A stretch of DNA of 51,980 nt from an uncultured Anaerolineae bacterium (lineage in GTDB: Bacteria > Chloroflexota > Anaerolineae > JACIWP01): assembly GCA_938049385.1 (NCBI GenBank), contig CALIBQ010000069.1, forward strand, positions 1 through 51,980, written 5' to 3'. The notes beneath the pieces were generated by a model that was given only the letters and a program-made list of their open reading frames with translations, searched no databases and was not told the origin of the DNA. Shown piece after piece: positions 1 through 8,201 of this stretch. The position numbers were made by a program, and so were the translations under genes. Numbering within the stretch: position 1 is the first letter of the stretch; every line of letters starts with the position of its first letter.

Positions 1-117
1 GTGCAGCAGGAGGTAGAGGCCTGGGCGAAGACCCGCAATGCGGCGCAGGCCACCGTCGAATGGCGCTTTACCACGACCGATGCTCGGCTTAAGTTCCATC
101 GCCTATATCATCAATAA
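1..117 (+). mobile_element. C-terminal end of an IS630-family transposase (cut by window edge)
   Basis: Frame 1 is open from the first base to the TAA at 115-117 and gives 38 residues. The peptide contains WAKTRNAA, then WRFTTTDAR, then LKFHRLY before the stop. This W-x-x-x-RN...W-x-FTT-x-DAR-x-K-x-x-RLY pattern is the usual C-terminus of IS630-type DDE transposases, recalled from the family rather than aligned. The catalytic part lies outside the window, so it is not known whether the copy is intact. No terminal inverted repeat was recognised in 118-161. The call rests on a short peptide. Confidence 0.6.
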
Positions 118-161
118 TTATTGTGGTGAAGTACTAGTATAACCTCTTGCCCGCCTGACCC

Positions 162-815
162 TTATCCGCGTGCCTCGGCAACGCGACGCACCAGCGCTGC
201 CGCCCGCTCCGTCAGCGCCGGCCACCGGCCCTCGGCGATGGCGCGGGCGTCCAGCAAATCGCCCCCTACCCCGACAGCAGTCGCGCCGGCGCGGATGTAC
301 TCCGCCGCGTTCTCTATCGTTACCCCGCCGGTGGGGATCAGCCGCAGATGCGGGAGGGGCGCCAGGATGTCTTTGAGATAGCGCGGTCCCAACACGCCGG
401 CGGGAAACACTTTGACCATATCCGCGCTCAGCTCCCAGGCGGTCAATATCTCCGTCGGAGTCATGGCACCGGGGATGACCGGCACACCGTAGCGCCGGCA
501 CAGCCGAATCACTTCCGAAGACTGCACCGGGCTGACGATAAACCGCGCCCCAGCCAGTATGGCGGAGCGCGCTGTCTCGGCATCCAGCACCGTGCCGGCG
601 CCAAATATACTCGCGCCGGGGGCACTGGACACCTTCGCCAGCACCTCCAGCGCGTTAGGTGTGGTCATGGTGAACTCGATGACCCGCACCCCGCCGGCGG
701 CAATCGCTTCCGCCACCTGCAGTAGCGGTTCCGCCGATGCCAGCCGGATGACCGCCACCACGCCGGTCTCCGCAATGACCCGCAGGACTTCCTCTTTGCC
801 TTGATCACGGGACAT
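162..815 (-). CDS. eda: KDPG/KHG aldolase (2-dehydro-3-deoxy-phosphogluconate aldolase)
   Basis: Cytoplasmic class I aldolase of 217 residues that splits 2-keto-3-deoxy-6-phosphogluconate into pyruvate and glyceraldehyde 3-phosphate, the last step of the Entner-Doudoroff and uronate routes. The whole TIM barrel is present. The catalytic acid is E47 in VIEFTM, the Schiff-base lysine is K135 in MVKVFPAG, and the phosphate-binding GGV and GVGG loops follow. An ATG at 824 lies too close to the AGGGG ribosome site; the ATG at 815 sits 9 nt behind it and is preferred. The gene lies 27 bp downstream of KDG kinase on the same strand, so the two form a KDG-to-KDPG-to-pyruvate unit. The family is clear; preference for KDPG over KHG is inferred from the neighbour. 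Confidence 0.92.
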   Translation of the reverse strand: MSRDQGKEEVLRVIAETGVVAVIRLASAEPLLQVAEAIAAGGVRVIEFTMTTPNALEVLAKVSSAPGASIFGAGTVLDAETARSAILAGARFIVSPVQSSEVIRLCRRYGVPVIPGAMTPTEILTAWELSADMVKVFPAGVLGPRYLKDILAPLPHLRLIPTGGVTIENAAEYIRAGATAVGVGGDLLDARAIAEGRWPALTERAAALVRRVAEARG

Positions 816-842
816 GATATGCATCCCCTGTTTTATCTCGCG

Positions 843-1826
843 CTACCGAGTGATCGTGAAACGTGAGCCGCCGGCCAGCAACTGCTCCACTTCCTCGCGC
901 TCCGCCCAGCACATGTCCCCCACCATGGTATGTTTCAGCGCGCACATGGCGTTCCCCAACCGCACGGCCCGTTCCAGATCGCCTTCCAGATAGCCGCAGA
1001 TGAAGCCGGCGGTGAAGGCATCGCCGGCCCCCACCCGATCCACGATTTCCACCTCGTACCAGTCATCCTGGATGATCTGCCCGCCGGCGAACGCCATAGC
1101 CGAGACGCGGTTGCGCAGTACACTGGGAGCCTCGCGCAGGGTGACCGCCACAACCTCGAAGCCGTAGCGCTCCGCCAGCCGGCGCGCGGCCGCCGCCGGC
1201 ACTGCTTCCCGCACCCCGAACACCACCTCCGCACACGCCTCCGAGGTGATCAGCACATCTACATACTGCATGAACGGTTCCTGCACGCGGCGAGCCTTCT
1301 CCGGCGGCCACAGGTTGCCGCGGTAGTTCAGGTCGTAGGTGACGCTCAGACCGGCCTCTTTGGCCGCTTTCAGCGCCGCTCCCACCGCTTGTGCCGCCGA
1401 ATCGCTCAACGCCGGCGTGATGCCGCTAGTATGGAACAGCGCCGCGCCTGCGAAGGCCTTCGCCCAATCCACATCCGCCGGCCCCAGCATACTGGCGCAG
1501 GAGCCGGCGCGGTCATATACCACCCGGCTGGGGCGCGGCGATGCCCCGTGTTCTATGAAGTACAGCCCTACTCTGCCCGCCGGCTTCCAAACCAGGAACG
1601 ACGTGCCCACACCCAATCTGCGCACGGCGTTGTGCACCAGCCGGCCCAACGGCGTCTGCGGCAGGGCGCTGATCCACTCCGCCGTATATCCCATGCGGAC
1701 CACGCCAGCGGCTACGTTCAGCTCCGCGCCGCCGACCTGCACCTCAAATACGCTGGTCTGTTCGATCCGCACATGATCGGGCGGGGACAACCGGATCATG
1801 GCTTCGCCGAGGGTCACAATGCGCAT
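843..1826 (-). CDS. kdgK: 2-keto-3-deoxygluconate kinase, PfkB family
   Basis: ATP-dependent sugar kinase of 327 residues, most likely making KDPG from KDG for the aldolase encoded 27 bp downstream. The first PfkB signature is VGGAELNVA (31-39). The second is DRVGAGDAFTAGF, with the catalytic aspartate at D269 inside the GAGD anion hole. The internal YDLNYRGNLW is the D-x-N-x-R segment seen in KDG kinases. A start at 1841 is open, but GGAGG stands 8 nt before the ATG at 1826, which begins MRIVTLGE like the family. A promoter is visible at 1871-1899. Other PfkB sugars such as fructose or ribose are possible, but the aldolase neighbour favours KDG. Confidence 0.87.
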   Translation of the reverse strand: MRIVTLGEAMIRLSPPDHVRIEQTSVFEVQVGGAELNVAAGVVRMGYTAEWISALPQTPLGRLVHNAVRRLGVGTSFLVWKPAGRVGLYFIEHGASPRPSRVVYDRAGSCASMLGPADVDWAKAFAGAALFHTSGITPALSDSAAQAVGAALKAAKEAGLSVTYDLNYRGNLWPPEKARRVQEPFMQYVDVLITSEACAEVVFGVREAVPAAAARRLAERYGFEVVAVTLREAPSVLRNRVSAMAFAGGQIIQDDWYEVEIVDRVGAGDAFTAGFICGYLEGDLERAVRLGNAMCALKHTMVGDMCWAEREEVEQLLAGGSRFTITR

Positions 1827-1870
1827 TGCCAGGGCCTCCATTCAGGCATGATTGCCAGACCACTTGACAC

Positions 1871-1899
1871 ACTATACCCGCTCGGCGTGAACCGCGCAA
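1871..1899 (-). promoter_or_regulatory. Promoter of kdgK-eda
   Basis: On the minus strand TTGCGC (1899-1894) and TATAGT (1876-1871) are separated by exactly 17 bp. The start of transcription would fall near 1864, about 38 nt before the kdgK ATG. The -10 is good and the -35 is weak. Confidence 0.5.
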
Positions 1900-1913
1900 A
1901 TATGGGCGCAGAC

Positions 1914-1941
1914 AAAAACCCGCGGGACATGGACCCGCGGG
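1914..1941 (-). terminator. Intrinsic terminator of the NusG-like gene
   Basis: Two 8-base arms CCCGCGGG (1941-1934 and 1926-1919) enclose the 7-nt loop TCCATGT and are followed on the minus strand by TTTTTG. It lies about 40 bp past the NusG-like stop codon and just upstream of the kdgK promoter, insulating the two units. Confidence 0.85.
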
Positions 1942-1981
1942 CAGAAGGCACGGGTCGGACAAGCACCGGTATGCGAGAAGC

Positions 1982-2545
1982 TCACCGCTTCACGGCACCG
2001 GCCGGCTCCAGCATCGCGATATCCACCTCACAGGTGGACAGCCGCCCCAGGATATGGACCAGGATGCGCACCCGGCCGGCATCCGATATCGGCCGCTCGA
2101 AAATGGCCTCCAGGTCTTTCAGCGGGCCGCTGGTGATGCGCACCCGCTCCCCGGGCGCGATATAACCGTAGCCGTGCTGGTTGAGCAGAGCGACGCGCTC
2201 GCGCAGGTACTCAATGACGCTATCGGGCACACGCGCCGGCTCGCCACCGAAGCTCACCAGCGCGGTTACTCCCGGAAGCCATTCCAACCGGGAGCGCGGC
2301 ACCTGCAGTAGGACGGCGCGCACGAAGAGATAGCGCGGGAAGAGAGGCTTCCACGGCCGGCGGTCGGCGCGGATATGTGCCGGCCGGATCATAGGCAGGA
2401 ACGTCTCCAGCCCCATCGAGGCCAGCAGTCCCCGCACCACTTCCTCTTTGTGCGGCTGGGTGAACAGCACCCACCAGTGGTCGTACAGCTGTAGAGCTTG
2501 GGCCGGATCAGACAACTTCAATGGGCTGGCCGGCGGATTTCCCAT
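1982..2545 (-). CDS. NusG/RfaH-family transcription factor (NusG paralog)
   Basis: 187-residue protein with an N-terminal NGN domain (about 22-115, containing WWVLFTQPHKEE and PLFPRYLFVR) and a C-terminal KOW-type domain (about 122-180, with GERVRITSGPLKDL). These factors ride on RNA polymerase and suppress pausing or termination; RfaH-like paralogs usually serve particular long operons. It is not the housekeeping nusG, because secE, rplK and rplA are absent next to it. A GTG at 2560 is open, but the ATG at 2545 follows a GAGGAGGG site and is chosen. It is a single-gene unit with its own promoter (2577-2605) and terminator (1914-1941). The target operon cannot be read from the sequence. Confidence 0.85.
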   Translation of the reverse strand: MGNPPASPLKLSDPAQALQLYDHWWVLFTQPHKEEVVRGLLASMGLETFLPMIRPAHIRADRRPWKPLFPRYLFVRAVLLQVPRSRLEWLPGVTALVSFGGEPARVPDSVIEYLRERVALLNQHGYGYIAPGERVRITSGPLKDLEAIFERPISDAGRVRILVHILGRLSTCEVDIAMLEPAGAVKR

Positions 2546-2576
2546 ATTCCCTCCTCGCACCCCGAACGCAGGTTAC

Positions 2577-2605
2577 AATCTACAGCATTTGCGCCGTTCC
2601 GTCAA
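2577..2605 (-). promoter_or_regulatory. Promoter of the NusG-like gene
   Basis: Minus strand TTGACG (2605-2600), 17-bp spacer, TAGATT (2582-2577). The spacing is ideal and the -35 matches at five of six positions. Confidence 0.6.
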
Positions 2606-2676
2606 TGCCATAGGGTGGCAATCTGGTTAAGGAATGGTAAAAAATCGGCCGTCATGTCCGTTTGGCCAAATCGCGG

Positions 2677-2689
2677 TATAATAGGGCCA
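2677..2689 (+). promoter_or_regulatory. Consensus -10 box of the uridine-kinase-like gene
   Basis: TATAAT at 2677-2682 lies 34 nt upstream of the ATG at 2716. No good -35 hexamer is present at 16-18 bp, so activator dependence or an unusual -35 is possible. Confidence 0.4.
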
Positions 2690-2715
2690 GCCTGACAGAA
2701 ACGGAGCAGTATGCC

Positions 2716-4437
2716 ATGCGCAGTTCCGAGAAAGCATCCGATACACCTATCCGGCCGGCCAAACCGCGCCGCACTGTGCAGGCCCGCTTCCCCGACGGCC
2801 GCATCTTCCAGGGACCCATTAGCACGCCGGTCGGGGCGTTCATCCGCGCCGCCGTGCCGGCCGAAGAGGTACCGGTCATGGCCGCCATCGTCAACGGCAA
2901 ACTGCGCGAGCTTTCCCATACCCTCTCCTGGGATTCCACCATCCAGCCCCTTTCCATGCAGACCAGCGACGGCATGCGCATTTTCCAGCGCTCCCTGACC
3001 TTCGTCCTGGTCGCCGCCGCGCACGAGCTGTTCCCTGAGGCCACCATTGTGGTGGACCACTCCATCCCCACCGGCGGCTTTTTCTGCGAGGTCGCCGGCC
3101 GGCCGCTGTTTTCCACCGACGAATTGACTCAGCTCGAAGGGCGCATGCGCGAGATTGTCCAGGCGGATGAACCCATCCGCAAGCATGTCGTCCCCATTTC
3201 CAAGGCGGTGGACATTTTCCAATGGCAGGGCTACACCGATAAGGTGCGCCTGCTCCAGGGATACGCCGGCGAGCGCCAGAACATTTCCATCTACTCGCTT
3301 CGCGACGTGTATGACTACTTCTACGGCTACATGGCCCCTTCCACCGGCCAACTGCATCCCTTTGCCCTGCGGCCGGCGGAGGGCGGGTTCCTGCTCCTCT
3401 TCCCCACCCGGCACCGCCCGCGGGAGCTGACCGAGCCGGCCAGCGCGTCCCGGCTCTCCGCCGTGTTCCGTGAGCACCTGGACTGGATGCGCATCATGGA
3501 TATTGATGATGTGGCGTCGTTGAACGATGCGGCCCGAGCGGGCAGACTGCGGGAAATCATCCTGGTGGCCGAGGCCCTGCATGAGAAACGCATCGCCGAG
3601 ATCGCGGGGCAGATCGCACAGCGCCGGCCGCGCCTGGTGCTCATCGCCGGCCCCTCTTCATCAGGCAAGACCACCTTCATCAAGCGCCTGGCCATCCAGC
3701 TCTTGGCCGCCGGCGTGCGCCCGGTCTCCCTGGGCTTGGATGACTATTTCTTGGATCGGGAGCAGACGCCGCGCGATGAGAAAGGGGAGTACGATTTCGA
3801 GGCGTTGGAAGCGGTGGACCTGGCGCTCTTCAACCGCCAGCTCCTGGAGCTGTTCGCCGGCGAGGAGGTGCTCACGCCGCGCTACAACTTTCATACCGGC
3901 CGGCGGGAGCCGGGCCGGCGCCTGCGCATCACGCCGGACCACATTGTCCTGGTGGAAGGCATCCACGGGCTGAACCCCCGGCTGGTGCCCCAAATACCGC
4001 CCGAGCAGGTCTTCCGCATCTACGTTTCGGCGCTGACCCAGCTCAACCTGGACTGCCACAACCGCATCCCCACCACCGACACCCGGCTCATCCGGCGCAT
4101 CGTGCGCGACGCCCAGTTTCGCGGCTACAACGCCCAGCAGACCATCGCCGGCTGGGAAAAGGTGCGGCGAGGCGAGCGGCTGTACATTTATCCCTATCAG
4201 GAACATGCCGATGTAATGTTCAACTCCGCCCTGCTGTATGAGCTGGCGGTGCTCAAGCCCTTTGTGGAGCCGCTCCTGCGCCAGATCGCCCCATCCCACA
4301 CCATAGAATACATCGAGGCATCGCGCCTGCTGGCCTTTTTGAGCTGGTTCGAGGGTGCCGGCCCCGAGCTGGTGCCCGAAACCTCTATCCTGCGGGAGTT
4401 TATCGGCGGTTCCGCGCTCGCCGATGTGAGTTACTGA
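2716..4437 (+). CDS. TGS-domain nucleoside (uridine) kinase-like protein
   Basis: 573-residue cytoplasmic protein. The N-terminal third (about 18-215) resembles the TGS plus editing-like part of threonyl-tRNA synthetase, including a VDHSIPTGGFF segment. The C-terminal part is a uridine kinase/phosphoribulokinase P-loop kinase. The Walker A motif GPSSSGKT is at 312-319, followed by LGLDDYFLDRE and LVEGIHGLNP, the lid and substrate segments of uridine kinases. Such ThrRS-kinase hybrids are widespread in Firmicutes, Chloroflexi and Thermotogae, and their physiological substrate is not well settled. A TTG at 2662 is open in frame, but the ATG at 2716 has GGAG 9 nt ahead. The peroxiredoxin gene follows after 37 bp and is probably co-transcribed. 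Confidence 0.85.
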   Translation: MRSSEKASDTPIRPAKPRRTVQARFPDGRIFQGPISTPVGAFIRAAVPAEEVPVMAAIVNGKLRELSHTLSWDSTIQPLSMQTSDGMRIFQRSLTFVLVAAAHELFPEATIVVDHSIPTGGFFCEVAGRPLFSTDELTQLEGRMREIVQADEPIRKHVVPISKAVDIFQWQGYTDKVRLLQGYAGERQNISIYSLRDVYDYFYGYMAPSTGQLHPFALRPAEGGFLLLFPTRHRPRELTEPASASRLSAVFREHLDWMRIMDIDDVASLNDAARAGRLREIILVAEALHEKRIAEIAGQIAQRRPRLVLIAGPSSSGKTTFIKRLAIQLLAAGVRPVSLGLDDYFLDREQTPRDEKGEYDFEALEAVDLALFNRQLLELFAGEEVLTPRYNFHTGRREPGRRLRITPDHIVLVEGIHGLNPRLVPQIPPEQVFRIYVSALTQLNLDCHNRIPTTDTRLIRRIVRDAQFRGYNAQQTIAGWEKVRRGERLYIYPYQEHADVMFNSALLYELAVLKPFVEPLLRQIAPSHTIEYIEASRLLAFLSWFEGAGPELVPETSILREFIGGSALADVSY

Positions 4438-4474
4438 GCGAACATGCGTCATAACAATACGAAAGGAGAGGACC

Positions 4475-4951
4475 ATGGTCAGCATCGGAGACCAGGCTCC
4501 GGATTTCGCCTTGCCCGACCCGGACGGCCGTATTGTGAGGTTGAGCGACCTGCGCGGCAAACGGGTGGTGCTCTATTTCTACCCGAAAGCCATGACCAGC
4601 GGCTGAACCCAGCACGCCATCGGATTCCGGGACGAATCTGACGAGCTGACCCGGCTGAACGCTGTCGTGGTAGGCATCAGCCCCGACCCGGTGAAGCAGT
4701 TGCGTCTCTTCCGGGACAAATACGGACTGCCGTTCATCCTGCTCTCGGACACAGACCACCAGGTCGCCGAGCAGTACGGGGCTTGGCGGGAGAAAAAGAT
4801 GTACGGCCGCGCGGTCATGGGCATTGTGCGGAGCCATTTCATCATCGATGAAAATGGCCGCATTGTGGACGCGCAGATGAAAGTCACGCCGGCCCAGAGT
4901 GTAGAGCGCGCCCTGGCCGCGCTGCACGCCCTGCCGGGTTCCGCCGGCTGA
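4475..4951 (+). CDS. Selenocysteine-containing peroxiredoxin (BCP/AhpC-TSA type), UGA at codon 44
   Basis: Reading from the ATG at 4475 (AGGAGAGG just ahead) gives a 158-residue BCP-type thiol peroxidase if the in-frame TGA at 4604-4606 is decoded. The residues before it are YFYPKAMTSG and those after it are TQHAIGFRD. In ordinary BCP the same segment is YFYPK-D-x-T-P-G-C-T-x-x-A-x-x-F-R-D, so the TGA falls exactly on the peroxidatic cysteine. The frame stays open for 114 more codons with a normal peroxiredoxin fold (VVVGISPD, FILLSDTD, RSHFIIDENGRI). There is no cysteine anywhere, so it would be a 1-Sec enzyme reducing peroxides with an external thiol. A hairpin fitting the bacterial SECIS model lies at 4618-4643. 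Conventional gene callers would report only the fragment from 4667. A nonsense mutation is the alternative. Confidence 0.82.
4618..4643 (+). promoter_or_regulatory. Bacterial SECIS element (predicted)
   Basis: TCGGATTC (4620-4627) pairs with GAATCTGA (4634-4641) around the six-base loop CGGGAC (4628-4633). One G-U pair is included, and an outer C-G pair lies beyond an A/C mismatch. The loop starts 21 nt after the UGA and has G as its second base. This meets the published general rule for bacterial SECIS (loop 16-37 nt after UGA, a G in the first two loop bases). It lies inside the coding frame, as expected for bacteria. Confidence 0.65.
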
Positions 4952-4954
4952 CGC

Positions 4955-6433
4955 TCACCCGTCCCCACCGCCGCGCAGGAGGCGCACCACCTGCACCAGG
5001 GTCTCGTCATCCCCCACATTGCCGGGGAAGACCACATAGGGCGCGCCCGGCGACAGCCTCAGCGAACAGCTCTCCTCGCTCGACCGCGTGATGCGCCACA
5101 CCGGCACACCGGGCGCGATCTGCCCCAGCACCCGCGTGCGCCGCGCCCCCAACGCCCGATGCGCCAGCTCATGGGAGGTGATGCCCCCCTTGGCGACGAC
5201 GAAATCGGCCGGCACCCGCGCCAGCACCCCCCGCACGGCCTCCACCAGGGCCTGTGAAGCCCTCCCCATAATGGCCAGGCTTTCTGCCGGCGACCCGCCA
5301 GCACGCACCTCCCGGCTGGTGTATATCACGGGCACCCGGCCGGCGGTGACAGCCGCACACGCCCCCTCCACCACCCGCGCAATCACTCCCTCTCGCTCAT
5401 GCGCCAGGAGCCTTTCCACCGGCAGTTCGACGCCGGCTGCCGCCGGCCACTCCAGCAGACGCCGCAACTGCCGCGTACTGCGCGGCACGAACGACCCCAC
5501 CGCCACCAGCCCCACCGCCGGCGCCGGCGCATCCAGCAGTTCCTCCCGCATCAGCAGAGGGCGCGGCCCAATGCCGGCACGCACCCGCAGGAACGAGGCC
5601 CCCGTGCGGTACATGAAGCGCCGGCCGCGGGCTTCCGCCTCCAGCAGGCCGGCCACCACCCGCTCCAGGTCAGCATATTCCAGCGCATCCACCACGACCG
5701 GCCGGCCGCCCTCCACCTGCATCAGCCGCTCCACCACATACGCCGGCCCATGTACGCGCACCTGCGCCGCATCCAGCACCAGCACATCCGCCGCCTTCCA
5801 GCGCCCCCCGGTCTTCTCCTCCACCCACGCCGGCAAGTACGAGTGGGAGAACCCGAAGACCGGATCGCGCGCGAACTCGGTCTGCGCCGCCGGCACCAGC
5901 ACCTCCCCCTGCGCCACCCAGTGGACACCGTGCACGGTGTATCTGCCAGCCTCGAAGAAACAGGGCGCGATGATGACCCCATCGAACGGCCCCAGCTCCT
6001 CGTCCAGCACATCCGGCTCCAGCGGGAAATGGCCGCGCAGGGTCGAATCGCTCCGGCTGAGCACCGCAAACCGCCGGCCAGTGCGCCGGGATGCCTCCTT
6101 CAGGCCACGCGCGATCTCACGGTTGACCCTGGCGGCCGCCGCCGGCGGCACGGCGCGCGTGTTCGCCAGCACGAAGAGCGCCGGCGCCGGGTCACACAGC
6201 CCCTCCGCCAGCGCCTCCACCGTCCACTCGAGCAGAAGCGGGACGTCATACACCGTCTGACAGCCGGTGGGGTCATCGTCAACAGCTACCACCTTGACGC
6301 CGCTCTCCAGGATGCGCCGGCGCAGGGCCTCGCTGAAGGTGCTGTCCAGACGCACCGCCGGCAGAGAACCCACCAAGGACTGCATGGGAACAGGCGCAAT
6401 CTTGCTCTCATCCGATAAAGGTAAAAGTTTCAT
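4955..6433 (-). CDS. Four-carbon acid sugar kinase family protein (DUF1537, OtnK/OiaK-like)
   Basis: 492-residue kinase family protein. The N-terminal DUF1537 domain starts with VVAVDDDPTGCQTV (about 48-61) and contains SRSDSTLRGHFP. The C-terminal nucleotide-binding domain has VAVGSFVPRSTRQL, FVVAKGGITSH and VVFPGNVGDD, the ATP-binding signatures of the family. Known members phosphorylate threonate, erythronate, 3-oxo-tetronates or 3-oxo-isoapionate. The gene stands alone and converges on the peroxiredoxin with 3 bp between, so context does not name the substrate. An AGGGGGTAGG site precedes the ATG at 6433. A RuBisCO-like protein, which pairs with a DUF1537 kinase in apionate catabolism, is encoded 19 kb away, but the link is speculative. 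Confidence 0.85.
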   Translation of the reverse strand: MKLLPLSDESKIAPVPMQSLVGSLPAVRLDSTFSEALRRRILESGVKVVAVDDDPTGCQTVYDVPLLLEWTVEALAEGLCDPAPALFVLANTRAVPPAAAARVNREIARGLKEASRRTGRRFAVLSRSDSTLRGHFPLEPDVLDEELGPFDGVIIAPCFFEAGRYTVHGVHWVAQGEVLVPAAQTEFARDPVFGFSHSYLPAWVEEKTGGRWKAADVLVLDAAQVRVHGPAYVVERLMQVEGGRPVVVDALEYADLERVVAGLLEAEARGRRFMYRTGASFLRVRAGIGPRPLLMREELLDAPAPAVGLVAVGSFVPRSTRQLRRLLEWPAAAGVELPVERLLAHEREGVIARVVEGACAAVTAGRVPVIYTSREVRAGGSPAESLAIMGRASQALVEAVRGVLARVPADFVVAKGGITSHELAHRALGARRTRVLGQIAPGVPVWRITRSSEESCSLRLSPGAPYVVFPGNVGDDETLVQVVRLLRGGGDG

Positions 6434-6572
6434 CCTACCCCCTGCGACTCAGTTAGAGCATCCCAATAGACCTGCTGGTACATCCCAACACAGACCCAAT
6501 CCGTAGCTCCAGCACGCTGTGTTTCCATGACTTTGAGAGCGGTCTCGAACCTTTATGGTTTCGCATTTATGG

Positions 6573-6588
6573 TATAACGCGTTATAAT
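6573..6588 (+). promoter_or_regulatory. -10 box overlapped by a 14-bp palindrome upstream of pncB
   Basis: TATAAT (6583-6588) overlaps the perfect palindrome TATAACGCGTTATA (6573-6586). The -35 region is poor (TTTCGC at 6559-6564, 18-bp spacer). The arrangement suits a repressor site for an NAD-salvage regulator, but no regulator is encoded beside it. Confidence 0.4.
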
Positions 6589-6618
6589 GCGGGCAAATCG
6601 CCTGCGGAGGTTTAGCGC

Positions 6619-8199
6619 ATGAAGGCCGCCCAAAGAGCGCTTGCGGAGGGCATCCTCTTCACTGATGAATACCAGCTCACCATGGCGCAGTTGTATTTCC
6701 GCGCCGGCATCCATGAAAAGCCGGCGCAGTTCGAGCATTTCTTCCGCAGTTACCCGGACTACGGCGCCCATCAGGCCGGCTTTTGCATCAACGCCGGCCT
6801 GCAGTGGCTCCTGGACTGGATGGAAGAGGCCCGCTTCCGCGACGAGGACATCGCCTGCCTGCGGAGCCAGAAAGGCCGCACCGGCAGACCCCTCTTCGCC
6901 GAAGATTTCCTGCGCTGGCTCGCCGGCCGGCGGCCCATGGACTTCCTCACTATTCGCGCCATCCCGGAAGGACGCGTCGTCCATCCGAACGTCCCGCTCA
7001 CGGTGGTGGAAGGCCCCCTCGCCATGGCCCAACTGCTGGAGACACCCCTGCTGAACTTCCTGAACTTCCAGACCCTTATCGCCACCAAGGCCGCCCGTGT
7101 GCGGGAAAGCTGCGGCGTGCAGGTGGTGCTGGAGTTCGGCCTGCGGCGCGGGCCGGAGCGCGGCTCCAACGCCGGCGCCCGTGCCGCCCTTATCGGCGGC
7201 GCGGATTTCACCTCCAACGTCGGCATCTCCCATGTGCTGGGCTACCCTCCCAAGGGAACCCATGCCCACAGCATGGTCCAGGCCTTCATCGCCTTGGGCG
7301 CCAGCGAGCTGGATGCCTTCCGCGCCTTTGCCGAGGTCTACCCGGACGACTGCATCCTCCTGGTGGACACCATCAACACCCTGGAGAGCGGTGTGCCCAA
7401 CGCCATCAAAGTGTTCGAAGAACTGCGCCGTAAAGGGCATGAGCCGGTGGGCATCCGCCTGGATTCCGGCGACCTGGCCTATCTCAGCATTCAGGCCGCC
7501 AAAATGCTGGACGAGGCCGGCTTCCCCAACACGACTATCGTCCTCTCCAGCAACCTGGACGAGCTGGTCATCTGGCAGATCATCACCCAGATCCGCGATG
7601 AGGCACCCCGCTACGGCGTGGACCCAGAGCGGCTCATCCGCCGGCTCACCTACGGCGTCGGCACCCGCCTCATCACTTCCCACGGCCACAGCGCCCTGGA
7701 CGGCGTGTACAAGCTGGTGGCGGTGCGCAACCGCGCCGGCTGGGAGCCGGCCATCAAGATATCCGAGACCCCCGACAAAACCCTGAACCCAGGGGAAAAG
7801 CGCGTCTGGCGTATCTATGACCGCCGCGGCAAGGCCACCGCCGACTTGCTCAGCCTGGCAGATGAGGACCCCCGCTCAGCCCCACGCCTGCTCCTGCATC
7901 ACCCATCCGACCCCGAGAGATGGCGGGTGCTGACAAGGGATGAAATCTCCGGCATCGAGTCCTTGCTGGTGGACATCCTGGTGGAGGGCAAACTGGTTTA
8001 TGAACTGCCCACCCTCGAAGAAATCCGCGCTCTGCGGCGCGCCGACGTGGAGCGCCTGGACGCCGGCGTGAAGCGCCTGGTCAACCCGCATATTTATCAC
8101 GTCTCGCTGTCCGAAGGGCTGTGGAATCTGAAACAGGAGCTCATCCAGGCGGCTCGCCAGAAGGCGCGTCAGGAGCAGAGAAACTCGCCGGCCCCCTGA
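6619..8199 (+). CDS. pncB: Nicotinate phosphoribosyltransferase
   Basis: 526-residue NAD-salvage enzyme that joins nicotinate and PRPP to give nicotinate mononucleotide with ATP hydrolysis. The N-terminus [14 protein letters not shown] is the family start. Then come [23 protein letters not shown] and [11 protein letters not shown], which holds the histidine that is phosphorylated in this family. [30 protein letters not shown] and [10 protein letters not shown] form the PRPP and product site. The length is slightly above the usual 480-490 because of a charged C-terminal tail. GGAGG lies 8 nt before the ATG. It stands alone between two oppositely oriented units. Confidence 0.93.
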   Translation: MKAAQRALAEGILFTDEYQLTMAQLYFRAGIHEKPAQFEHFFRSYPDYGAHQAGFCINAGLQWLLDWMEEARFRDEDIACLRSQKGRTGRPLFAEDFLRWLAGRRPMDFLTIRAIPEGRVVHPNVPLTVVEGPLAMAQLLETPLLNFLNFQTLIATKAARVRESCGVQVVLEFGLRRGPERGSNAGARAALIGGADFTSNVGISHVLGYPPKGTHAHSMVQAFIALGASELDAFRAFAEVYPDDCILLVDTINTLESGVPNAIKVFEELRRKGHEPVGIRLDSGDLAYLSIQAAKMLDEAGFPNTTIVLSSNLDELVIWQIITQIRDEAPRYGVDPERLIRRLTYGVGTRLITSHGHSALDGVYKLVAVRNRAGWEPAIKISETPDKTLNPGEKRVWRIYDRRGKATADLLSLADEDPRSAPRLLLHHPSDPERWRVLTRDEISGIESLLVDILVEGKLVYELPTLEEIRALRRADVERLDAGVKRLVNPHIYHVSLSEGLWNLKQELIQAARQKARQEQRNSPAP

Positions 8200-8201
8200 C
8201 C

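Noticed and set aside
4444-4641. Open frame across the first half of the peroxiredoxin gene in another reading frame, and the idea that the peroxiredoxin is only a fragment from 4667
   Set aside because: The 4475 frame has the ribosome site and the family N-terminus; the other frame is low-complexity and unrelated to any family. The TGA is better explained as selenocysteine.
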